The notes beneath the pieces are model-generated. The model did no database searches and was not told the origin of the DNA. It saw only the letters and a program-made list of their open reading frames with translations. This document shows, piece after piece, positions 1 through 7,098 of a DNA stretch of 19,843 bases. The position numbers and the translations under genes were made by a program. Numbering within the stretch: the stretch's first letter is position 1; each line of letters starts with the position of its first letter. The stretch is from Ardenticatenaceae bacterium (GTDB lineage Bacteria; Chloroflexota; Anaerolineae; Promineifilales; Promineifilaceae), in assembly GCA_020634565.1 (NCBI GenBank), contig JACKBN010000031.1:1-19843 (forward strand), written 5' to 3'.

Positions 1-407
1 TTCACCAAATAATAGCGCGTGTGCCCCGGCGGAAAATCTTTCAGCTCACCAAAAACTTCATACCCTTGTTTTTGGTAAAAGCCAGGTGCCTGAAAACTGA
101 AGGTGTCCAGATGGGCATGGGTTGCGCCGCGTCGTCGTCCTTCTTCTTCGGCTAGCTGGAGCAGTTTACGGCCGTATCCTTGCCCGCGGACCCCTTCTTT
201 TAGCCACATCAGATCAATGTACAGCCAGTTCCAGTAAGTGGCCGCAATAACGCCACCGACCACTTCGCCATCGGGCGCTTTCAGGACAAAACAATGGTTT
301 TGGCCGTTGTCCGGCCCGGCTTGCTGCTTGTTGTAGGCGCTGATACCGCCGCCAATAATGGCCCAGGCCGGTTGGTCAACCGCTTCGATTTGATAACTGT
401 CGTTCAT
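1..407 (-). CDS. GNAT family N-acetyltransferase (3' end beyond window)
   Basis: Translation from the ATG at 407 on the minus strand gives an open frame of 135 codons that runs off the window edge, so only a few C-terminal residues should be missing. The acetyl-CoA binding signature of GNAT enzymes is visible as VRGQGYGRKLL (about residues 73-83), after a beta strand reading WLYIDLMWL. The segment FYQKQGYEVFGEL is the usual late helix-strand of the fold. GNAT proteins move an acetyl group from acetyl-CoA to an amine; the substrate cannot be inferred. The start is supported by a G-rich stretch (AGGGGG) about 9 bases upstream. The gene lies 48 bp downstream of the WD40-Roc-TIR gene on the same strand, so the two may be co-transcribed. 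A functional link is not evident. Confidence 0.88.
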   Translation of the reverse strand, partial: MNDSYQIEAVDQPAWAIIGGGISAYNKQQAGPDNGQNHCFVLKAPDGEVVGGVIAATYWNWLYIDLMWLKEGVRGQGYGRKLLQLAEEEGRRRGATHAHLDTFSFQAPGFYQKQGYEVFGELKDFPPGHTRYYLV

Positions 408-455
408 AATCAGAAACCCCCTTTTGTGCAGCAAAAAAGTTTGCCCTAAGAGAAC

Positions 456-3400
456 TTATATTTTCGGCCACTCGACGTGGGATCGTTTTTCGCGTACTTC
501 TGTTTGTAAATCGTTTAGACGGCCGTTCCGCTTACAATACAGTATTAGCTCCCGCGCCTTTTCTACTTTTGTTTTGTCCGGCAGATTTTCAAAATCAATG
601 CCCAGATCAAAGCAAAGGCGATCGATCTCGCTTTCATTAAAATGCAAATCGAGTAATTTAAGGAACTCGGCTCGGTTCTGCGTTGCTCGTGCCTCATCAA
701 AATCATCAAATTCATTTGTTCTAGCTAATGTTTGCTCCCACCGTTGGTGTAACGACTCGCGCAACGGGGCAAAGCCAGCGTGTCCAAAGGGAATGGCGTA
801 CAGATTCAGCACCAGGTTGAACAGGCTTACCGGGTAATGGGTGGCATCGCAGAAATCGCCGGGGCTGCAACTTCGCAGGTTATGCTCGGGCGGCGAAGCG
901 GCTGCGCCTTCCAGGGTAATAGAAATTAGGTGGCGTTTATTGTTACCTAGTCGTGCTTTTACGAGGTTGACGTCTGCTGCAAATGCCGATATGGGACGAT
1001 GATAGTTGCTTTTGTAGGCAGGTGTATTTAGCAGAACAACGTAGTCATCCGGCCCCACTTGCGCAACCTCTTCGATGATGTATATGCCTGCATCTTGCAA
1101 GTCGTGCCTGAATTTGTCCGCGTAGCTCTTTTGCCCAGGCGCGTGGCTAAGATAACAGCGTGGTGTAGCCCACTCGCGCCGGTAGCTTTTAACACGGGCT
1201 AAATGCGCTTCATACGCGTTGCGCAGATGCGCCGCCGCTTCCTCATGTTGCAGCCAATCGGCCGTAGCAATACCGATACCTGTCTCTTCGAGCGCAGGTA
1301 GATCAACTTTAGACCCGCATTTGGGACAAAAGGCAGAGGTTTCGTTTTCGTGGATGAGGCTCATTACGGTGGCACGTTCCAATCGGTGGCCTTTTGGACA
1401 CGCCACCGGCAGAAAGCGCTTCACTTCGACATCGCGTTGGTATAAAAATCGTTCGAATAAGGCTTGAAATTCCATCCGTCCTTCTTGGGGCGTCTGTTGG
1501 CTGTAATAAAGGATCAGTTCGATTTCGCCTTCGCGGTCTTCGAGCATCCGAAAGCCGCAGATTTCGCTCTCTCCCATTTCGTACTGCGCCTGGTTTTGCC
1601 ACTGGTTAATGCGGCTAAATCGGGGCGTATAGCCCAGTAGCACCACCAGCATAGCGTAGAGATTCTCCACCCGGCCGCGTGCCACGTAAGAGACGTCATC
1701 GGTCGCCGGGAAGTCATCGACCAGGGGGCGCTTTTGTTTGATCAGGCCAGGGAAGATAAGCAAGGTGTCGCTATCAAATGTTTCGCGGAAACAAACGCTA
1801 TTTTCCAAAAAGCGCAGCACCGCTGCCTCAATCAGGATGTGCTGCTCGGCCTTGTCCAACTGGGCGATTTCGTCGAAGGCGTACCCCCCTTGCAAGAGTT
1901 CTGTCTCGTTGACAGCCCCCAACTCGCGCGGGTGCTTGTCTGCCAGCAAAACAATGGACGACGCCAGTCCAACCAGCAAATCAGGTGCGAGGAGAATGTA
2001 CTCATCTCCTGATGAATTTTTCAAGATGGTCACGTAACCGTGCGTTTGCAGATGGCCGACAGCGGTCATCATTTCGGCATCGCTGAACTGCCAAGTCTCG
2101 TCGGTAGCTTGCAATTGGCGGCGCAGGTCAGTTGGATTGACAAGAACATTTTGACGTTCTGTTTCACCTTTCAGGGCGAGTTCTTCTTTCAGGTTTAGCA
2201 CATGTTCTTTAATGCGCTTGAAGGTGCGGGTGGTGACCGTGGCCGTCATTTGATCCCAGGGGATTTGCTCTTTGAGGGTAGCTAGCAGTTGCTCCAGCCC
2301 ATCCCCTTTTTTAGCGCTGGTGCTGATGTAGCCACCGCTTATGCCGTAGCGCTGGCAAAACTGATCCAAATAGTCTTGGGAGACGGTTGCACCACCGCGA
2401 TCCATGCGCGCGCCAATCAGCACGCTGGGTGGCAGTTGTCCTTTGCGCTTTAATTGTTCCAGCCAGAATTCCGCTCCCTTGAGCGGATCTTGTCGGTTAG
2501 TGGGATCGAAAAGGACCAGAGAGGCGTCTACGTCGTCGAGGAAGATGGCATGGATGGGGCGATAAATGTGCTGACCGGCCAAATCCCACAACACCGCCTC
2601 GCATTCGGTACCGTCATCCCGTGTTTTGCCCAACTCGTCAACGACCCAGAATTGCTGGCCGTGGGTGGAGGCGTGTTCTTTGAACGCGCCGTGGGCCAGC
2701 CGCCAGCCCAGACCAGTTTTGCCGACGCCGGAATCGCCGACGAGGACGAGTTTGGCGGTAGTGTAACGGACAGAGTCGGCAGTGCTTTGGCCAAGGAGGA
2801 AATCCACATCCACTTCCCAAATCCGGATGACGGTGTCTTTTTCACCAAGGGTGGCAAGAATCGGGAGGTGGGGGTGGAAAGAAATCCCACCGAACTCACT
2901 GTTTATGGGATCTGCTACAATTTCCGTCAAATTTGTTACCATCAACCAAGCGTCAGTTCGCCATACCCGAACTGAATCATCTGATGACTTTGAAGCCAAC
3001 AGAGAACCATCAGCAGAGAAAGAAATAGAAGTAATAGTTTCTGTGTGTCCTTCAATATTGTTGATTATCTTCTTGGATTCGAGATCCCATAATTTTATTG
3101 TTGAATCACCTCCCGCAGTTAAAAATTGTTGTTTCCCTGGAAACCAAGCTGAGGTAATTATAGCATTTGTGTGGTCTTTAAAAGTTTTTAGTAACTCTCC
3201 CTTTCCGACACTCCAAACTCTAACGATATGATTGCCACCGACTCCCGTTACAAGGATTTGTCCGTCAGGTGACCACATTACAGTATTAACGTAGTCTTTA
3301 TGTCCGGTAAGTTTCTGTAGTATTTTTTCTCTATCTGTATCCCACAAAAAAACCGCATCATCCTGACTTCCAGAAGCCATTATTGTGCCATCCGGTGACC

Positions 3401-3818
3401 ACGCCACACAGTTGACATTACCTTTATGCCCATCTCGCATACTTAGAGGTTTCCAAATTTCAGTATCCCAAATGTAAATAGATCCATGGGTAGAACCTGA
3501 AGCTAACCTATGACCATCCGGCGACCACGCCACGCTGTAAACCGCCCCTTTATGGCTCTTAAGAATAGTCGCACATTCCCCGTGTGCCACCTCCCAGACG
3601 TGGATGGTTTTATCCTCAGATGGCGAGGCCAGGAAACGGCCGTCTGGTGACCAGGCGATGCGGTTGATTCTGTCTGTATGTCCGCGCAGGATGCGCTTCA
3701 GGGTCAGACCGGGCACGGGGCTTTCGCCCACACGCACGCCGTCGGCAGGTTCAGGATCGTAGTTGGGCAGGTCAGGGAGGAGGTCTTGCGTTGGGTTCAT
3801 TTGGTTTGGATCAGACAT
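456..3818 (-). CDS. WD40 - Roc GTPase - COR-like - zinc ribbon - TIR-like - death-like domain protein
   Basis: The product is 1120 residues long. Residues 42-338 hold seven WD40 blades with GH...AWSPDG...VWD signatures. A Roc-type GTPase follows (355-520): P-loop GDSGVGKTG at 361-369, WDLAGQ (G3) at 411-416, a degenerate G4 GARMD at 469-473 that keeps the Asp but lacks the Asn of NKxD, and SAK (G5) near 501. A COR-like region (about 530-700) and a zinc ribbon (C807, H811, C831, C834) come next. A TIR-like domain starts at CYLSHAP (888) and runs to about 1012. The C-terminus (1049-1112, with LCFDLGIDFENLP) resembles the death-like or effector-associated helical domains of bacterial conflict systems. 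ATG 3818 is preferred over the longer frame to 3983, which would overlap the divergent galactosidase and adds 55 residues unlike the domain. The likely role is a cytoplasmic threat sensor with a TIR effector; this is inference from architecture. The WD40 DNA is clearly more AT-rich than the rest. Confidence 0.9.
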   Translation of the reverse strand: MSDPNQMNPTQDLLPDLPNYDPEPADGVRVGESPVPGLTLKRILRGHTDRINRIAWSPDGRFLASPSEDKTIHVWEVAHGECATILKSHKGAVYSVAWSPDGHRLASGSTHGSIYIWDTEIWKPLSMRDGHKGNVNCVAWSPDGTIMASGSQDDAVFLWDTDREKILQKLTGHKDYVNTVMWSPDGQILVTGVGGNHIVRVWSVGKGELLKTFKDHTNAIITSAWFPGKQQFLTAGGDSTIKLWDLESKKIINNIEGHTETITSISFSADGSLLASKSSDDSVRVWRTDAWLMVTNLTEIVADPINSEFGGISFHPHLPILATLGEKDTVIRIWEVDVDFLLGQSTADSVRYTTAKLVLVGDSGVGKTGLGWRLAHGAFKEHASTHGQQFWVVDELGKTRDDGTECEAVLWDLAGQHIYRPIHAIFLDDVDASLVLFDPTNRQDPLKGAEFWLEQLKRKGQLPPSVLIGARMDRGGATVSQDYLDQFCQRYGISGGYISTSAKKGDGLEQLLATLKEQIPWDQMTATVTTRTFKRIKEHVLNLKEELALKGETERQNVLVNPTDLRRQLQATDETWQFSDAEMMTAVGHLQTHGYVTILKNSSGDEYILLAPDLLVGLASSIVLLADKHPRELGAVNETELLQGGYAFDEIAQLDKAEQHILIEAAVLRFLENSVCFRETFDSDTLLIFPGLIKQKRPLVDDFPATDDVSYVARGRVENLYAMLVVLLGYTPRFSRINQWQNQAQYEMGESEICGFRMLEDREGEIELILYYSQQTPQEGRMEFQALFERFLYQRDVEVKRFLPVACPKGHRLERATVMSLIHENETSAFCPKCGSKVDLPALEETGIGIATADWLQHEEAAAHLRNAYEAHLARVKSYRREWATPRCYLSHAPGQKSYADKFRHDLQDAGIYIIEEVAQVGPDDYVVLLNTPAYKSNYHRPISAFAADVNLVKARLGNNKRHLISITLEGAAASPPEHNLRSCSPGDFCDATHYPVSLFNLVLNLYAIPFGHAGFAPLRESLHQRWEQTLARTNEFDDFDEARATQNRAEFLKLLDLHFNESEIDRLCFDLGIDFENLPDKTKVEKARELILYCKRNGRLNDLQTEVREKRSHVEWPKI

Positions 3819-3883
3819 GCTTTTCACTTTAGATTTGTGTGGATTTCTGGCCGGAAATTTGGCATTCAATTTAGGATGTGGGC

Positions 3884-3912
3884 AGTATAAACGAAAATAA
3901 ACTGTTTCCCAA
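3884..3912 (-). promoter_or_regulatory. Candidate promoter for the WD40-Roc-TIR gene
   Basis: On the minus strand TTGGGA (3912-3907) and TATACT (3889-3884) are separated by 17 bp, about 65 bp upstream of the ATG at 3818. It lies in the 163-bp divergent gap. On the plus strand TATAAA (3886-3891) overlaps the same site and could serve the galactosidase gene, but no good -35 box accompanies it. Confidence 0.4.
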
Positions 3913-3981
3913 GAAAAATTGAGCAGAGCCAGGTGAAATTTGGTAGGATTGAGCAAACTAAATTCTGCCAAGGAACTGCCC

Positions 3982-6267
3982 ATGATTCACTTTAATCCTG
4001 ATACCCGCACCTTTAATTTAATTTTGCACAGCAGCGTCTACGCCATGCAGGTGGATAGCAAGGACCGACTGGTGCATCTAGTTTGGGGACCGCGTCCAGT
4101 GGGGGAGGAGGGAGTGTTGTCGGGGAGGTTACGCCCCACGCTCTCCGATCACGCATCCTTTGAATTCCAAACCCGCCGTGATGAACTGCTTACCTTTGGC
4201 GACACCACCACCCACGAAGTCACGCTCAAAGCTAACTTTGCCACCCTGCCAGACCCACTGCCTGACGGCGACGCGCCCCACCTGCCCATCCGCGATGTGC
4301 GCCTGCGTTACGTTTCGCATGAAATTGTGACAGATGCCCAGCCTGGATTGGCCCCGGCGCACGGCTTGCCCACGGCCAATGGTGAACCGCGCGAAACCTT
4401 GCGTATCCAGTTGGCCGATCCGGTGCAGCCGCTGACCGTCACGCTTTGCTACCGCCTCACCCCGGCGCAAGACATCATCGAGCGCTGGCTGGAATTAGAG
4501 AACACGGGCGATGCGCCCATCGAAATTGAGCAGCTCTTTTTTGGCGCGCTGCACCTGCCCAACGGCACCACCGAGCTGACCAGCGTCTCCGGCGCATGGG
4601 CGCAGGAGTTCCAGACGCAGTGGGAGCGGCTGCCCATTGGGCGGCGGGTCATCGAGCACCGCAGCTTGCAGACGGGGCACGCCGCCAACCCATTTTTCCT
4701 GCTGAATCGGCCGGGGCAGGCGTGGGAGGAGCACGGCACGGTCTACTTTGGCGCGCTGGCGTACAGCGGTAGCTGGCAGCTCAGCTTTGAGCAATTCCAC
4801 AGCACCGATGTGCGCGTGCATGGTGGTTACCATCCCGCCGATTTTGGCCTGACGCTGGCGGCGGGAGCGCAGCACAAAACCCCGGCGCTTGTGTGCGGCG
4901 TTTGTGATGAGGGGTGGGGTGGGGCCAGCCGTCGGCTGCACGCCTTTACGCGTGAACGAATCCTCCCTGTTGCTGTGGCCGGCGTCCCCGCCGCGCCACC
5001 TGACACGCACGAGAAAAGCGGCACGGTCGGGAGACCGGCCGCAGCGGATCAGTTCCGGCCGATTCTCTACAACTCCTGGGAAGCCACCTATTTTGGCATC
5101 ACCGAGCAGAACCAGATTGAGCTGGCGCAAAAAGCGGCGGCCATCGGCGTGGAGCTGTTTTGCCTGGACGACGGCTGGTTTGGCGGTCGCCGCTTCGATG
5201 TGGCCGGGCTGGGCGATTGGACCGTTAGCCCAGATGTATTTCCTAATGGCCTGGAACCGCTCATCAGCGAGGTGAACCGGCTGGGGATGGATTTTGGCCT
5301 GTGGGTGGAGCCAGAAATGGTCAATCCTGATTCCGATTTGTACCGGGCGCATCCCGAGTGGGCGTTGCACTTCCCCGGACGGCCGCGCACGGAAGCCCGC
5401 TGTCAGTTGATTTTGGATTTTGGCCGCGAGGAAGTAGTTGACTACATTTTCAACGCGCTGGACAGCCTGCTGGCGCAGTACAACATCGCCTTCATCAAGT
5501 GGGACATGAACCGGAACGTGAGCGAACCCGGCTCGGTGGTGGGCAAGGCGATCTGGCAGGCGCACGTGGCGGGTGTGTATGGCATTATCGACCGGCTGCG
5601 GGCCAAATATCCGCACCTGACGATTGAAAGCTGCTCCGGCGGCGGGGCGCGGATCGATTTGGGCATTTTGGGGCGCACGGATCAGGTATGGACGAGCGAC
5701 AACACCGACGCGCTGGATCGCCTGCGCATTCAGGAAGGGTTCAGTTTGGCGTATCCGGCGCGGGTGATGGAAGCGTGGGTGACGCACGAGAAAAATCACC
5801 AAACCGGCCGCTCCCACGAGCTGAGCACCCGCTTCGACGTGGCGATGCGCGGCGCGTTGGGCATCGGGGCCAGCCTGAATGGGCTGGACGAGGCGGAGCT
5901 GAAGGAGTACGCATCGTACATTGCCTTCTACAAGCGGATTCGCCACATCGTGCAGGGCGGGGATTTGTACCGGCTGGAGCGGCTGGAAGAGGCGGATGCT
6001 TCGACGATTTTGTACGTGCTGCCGGACGGGAGCGAGGCGGTGTATTCGGTGGTGGTGCACAGCCACAAGCTGGGGCAGTTCCGGCGCATGGTGCCGCTGC
6101 GCGGGCTCATCCCGTCGGCCACGTACGAGGTGCTGGACCGTTACCAGAAGGTGCGCCTGACAGCCACCGGGTATGAGTTAATGGTGCAGGGGATTAGTGG
6201 GGATGAAGACGGCCGTTCTGGATACGGCCGTACGCTGCACATCAGGAGATTGGAGACTGGAGATTAG
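3982..6267 (+). CDS. GH36-family alpha-galactosidase
   Basis: The 761-residue product has the GH36 layout: an N-terminal beta-sandwich (about 1-330), a TIM barrel (about 355-660) and a C-terminal beta domain. The barrel carries FCLDDGWFGGR (393-403), WVEPEMVNPDSDL (441-453), the nucleophile motif IKWDMNR (Asp508) and the acid/base motif WTSDNTDA (Asp573), preceded by ESCSGGGARIDLG. The enzyme should hydrolyse terminal alpha-1,6-galactosides such as melibiose or raffinose. No signal peptide is seen, so a cytoplasmic place is likely. ATG 3982 is chosen because AAGGA lies about 7 bases upstream; an in-frame ATG at 3940 is less likely. Residues 333-357 form a Pro/Ala-rich linker. The last residues, RRLETGD, are encoded by a tandem heptamer repeat that also supplies the stop codon. 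No transporter lies directly beside it, although a sugar-type MFS gene is about 3 kb away. Confidence 0.95.
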   Translation: MIHFNPDTRTFNLILHSSVYAMQVDSKDRLVHLVWGPRPVGEEGVLSGRLRPTLSDHASFEFQTRRDELLTFGDTTTHEVTLKANFATLPDPLPDGDAPHLPIRDVRLRYVSHEIVTDAQPGLAPAHGLPTANGEPRETLRIQLADPVQPLTVTLCYRLTPAQDIIERWLELENTGDAPIEIEQLFFGALHLPNGTTELTSVSGAWAQEFQTQWERLPIGRRVIEHRSLQTGHAANPFFLLNRPGQAWEEHGTVYFGALAYSGSWQLSFEQFHSTDVRVHGGYHPADFGLTLAAGAQHKTPALVCGVCDEGWGGASRRLHAFTRERILPVAVAGVPAAPPDTHEKSGTVGRPAAADQFRPILYNSWEATYFGITEQNQIELAQKAAAIGVELFCLDDGWFGGRRFDVAGLGDWTVSPDVFPNGLEPLISEVNRLGMDFGLWVEPEMVNPDSDLYRAHPEWALHFPGRPRTEARCQLILDFGREEVVDYIFNALDSLLAQYNIAFIKWDMNRNVSEPGSVVGKAIWQAHVAGVYGIIDRLRAKYPHLTIESCSGGGARIDLGILGRTDQVWTSDNTDALDRLRIQEGFSLAYPARVMEAWVTHEKNHQTGRSHELSTRFDVAMRGALGIGASLNGLDEAELKEYASYIAFYKRIRHIVQGGDLYRLERLEEADASTILYVLPDGSEAVYSVVVHSHKLGQFRRMVPLRGLIPSATYEVLDRYQKVRLTATGYELMVQGISGDEDGRSGYGRTLHIRRLETGD
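6209..6249 (+). repeat. 41-bp direct repeat, copy 1
   Basis: It matches 6980-7020 at 36 of 41 positions in the same orientation, from ACGGCCGTTC to CACATCAGGAGA. It covers the last codons of the galactosidase gene, just 3' of the hepT/mntA pair. Confidence 0.8.
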
Positions 6268-6272
6268 AGATT
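6245..6272 (+). repeat. Tandem heptamer repeat (GGAGATT, 4 copies)
   Basis: Four consecutive 7-mers, GGAGATT / GGAGACT / GGAGATT / AGAGATT, span the galactosidase stop codon (6265-6267) and reach the hepT stop codon (6272-6274). The convergent ends of two genes therefore lie in or against one simple repeat. Confidence 0.75.
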
Positions 6273-6619
6273 TAGCTTGGGTTTTGTTCAGACAACATTT
6301 GCTCGACAACCTTTTTCAACGGGGGCAGATCGCGCTGAACTGTAGCCCACACGCGGGTCAGGCTCACAACAAAGTAACCATGAATTAACTTGTCGCGCAT
6401 CCCTGTGACGGCCTGCCACGGTATCTCGGGGAAACGATCACGTTCTTTTTTGGGAATGAATTTGGCGGCTTCGCCAATGATTTCTAGAGCACGAATGACG
6501 GCATACACTTTTTCATCGTTGGCTTGGAAGCTGGCAAAATCGACACCGGCCACGAAGCTTTCAATCTTGGCAATAGCATCCAAGATATCAACCAAGTAAT
6601 CGCGGTAAAGCCGGGTCAT
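6272..6619 (-). CDS. hepT: HepT-like HEPN ribonuclease toxin (DUF86 family)
   Basis: This 115-residue all-helical protein has the HEPN RNase motif RX4H as RDKLIHGYF, with Arg75, His80 and Tyr82. In characterised HepT toxins the H-x-Y tyrosine is the residue AMPylated by the MntA partner, and it is present here. The N-terminal MTRLYRDYLVDILDAI and the ALEIIGEAAKFIP segment are typical of the family. The toxin cleaves RNA when not held inactive. Its ATG overlaps the mntA stop by four bases (ATGA, 6616-6619), so the two are translationally coupled with the antitoxin first. It converges on the galactosidase gene with a gap of four bases. Confidence 0.92.
   Translation of the reverse strand: MTRLYRDYLVDILDAIAKIESFVAGVDFASFQANDEKVYAVIRALEIIGEAAKFIPKKERDRFPEIPWQAVTGMRDKLIHGYFVVSLTRVWATVQRDLPPLKKVVEQMLSEQNPS
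6274..6291 (+). repeat. Short direct repeat, copy 1 (with 6961-6976)
   Basis: AGCTTGGGTTTTGTTCAG here and AGCTGGTTTTGTTCAG at 6961-6976 lie in the same orientation at the two edges of the hepT/mntA module, inside the pair of 41-bp repeats. This copy codes for the last residues of HepT. Confidence 0.65.
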
Positions 6620-6924
6620 ACGGGTTGCGCCTCTTGCAATACGCGCTGGCCAATGCCTGGCTTGAGCGTTTCCTTTTCCACAAGATCAACCCGCACGCCG
6701 AGTAGGTCACTCAGTTTTTGTTCCAACTGGATAAACTCGATTAAGGAGAGCGTTGGATTTTCAAAGGAAACCAACACATCCAGGTCGCTCACGTCATGCT
6801 GCTCCGCCCGCACATAGGAACCAAACAGCCACAAATCTTTGACACCATATTGCTGTTTCAATTCAGGCAAAATGGTGCGAATTTGCTCGGAAAAATCTTC
6901 GTATGATTCTTTTGGTTTAGCCAT
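6616..6924 (-). CDS. mntA: MntA-like minimal nucleotidyltransferase antitoxin
   Basis: The 102-residue product carries the nucleotidyltransferase signature GSx10DxD: GSYVRAEQHDVSDLD, with Gly35, Ser36, Asp47 and Asp49. Members of this family silence HepT by transferring AMP from ATP to its active-site tyrosine. ATG 6924 is chosen over the longer frame to 6960 because a strong GGAGGTG lies about 10 bases upstream. A -10-like TATACT is seen at 6956-6951 on the minus strand, with no convincing -35. The end overlaps the hepT start by four bases, forming a two-gene unit. The length suits a free-standing MNT protein. Confidence 0.92.
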   Translation of the reverse strand: MAKPKESYEDFSEQIRTILPELKQQYGVKDLWLFGSYVRAEQHDVSDLDVLVSFENPTLSLIEFIQLEQKLSDLLGVRVDLVEKETLKPGIGQRVLQEAQPV

Positions 6925-6960
6925 TGTGCAAACACCTCCAGACGGAAAATAGTATAGCAT

Positions 6961-6976
6961 AGCTGGTTTTGTTCAG
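6961..6976 (+). repeat. Short direct repeat, copy 2 (with 6274-6291)
   Basis: This is the partner of the copy at the hepT 3' end, in direct orientation, upstream of mntA and immediately before the second 41-bp repeat. Confidence 0.65.
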
Positions 6977-6979
6977 GAA

Positions 6980-7020
6980 ACGGCCGTTCCGGCCACAGCC
7001 GTACGCTTCACATCAGGAGA
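6980..7020 (+). repeat. 41-bp direct repeat, copy 2
   Basis: It matches 6209-6249 at 36 of 41 positions. Both copies are followed by ATTTAG, but copy 1 has an extra run of heptamers before it. Confidence 0.8.
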
Positions 7021-7029
7021 ATTTAGTTT

Positions 7030-7098
7030 GCAAGTATGCAAGTAAGCAAGTGTGCAAGTTGAAAAGGTAGACTTGCCACTTGCATACCTGCTACTTGC
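7030..7098. repeat. Tandem GCAAGTNN octamers forming an imperfect inverted repeat
   Basis: The left arm has four GCAAGT units at 8-base steps (7030-7059). The right arm (7071-7098) has the complementary ACTTGC units. A hairpin with a loop near 7060-7070 is possible. The right arm contains the TAG stop of the methyltransferase gene (7091-7093). No T-run follows on the minus strand, so a terminator role is uncertain. Confidence 0.6.

Noticed and set aside
420..438. A small TTTTG/CAAAA hairpin between the TIR protein gene and the GNAT gene
   Set aside because: The stem is only five A/T-rich pairs and probably arises by chance.
3819..3983. The longer N-terminus of the WD40-Roc-TIR protein (55 extra residues)
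   Set aside because: It would overlap the divergent galactosidase start and cover the likely promoter; the extra residues show no domain, and an internal ATG gives a sensible start.
4495..6066. A 523-codon open frame on the minus strand
   Set aside because: It lies fully opposite the GH36 alpha-galactosidase, whose catalytic motifs are intact. Its translation has low-complexity Pro/Arg/His-rich composition typical of GC-rich antisense frames.
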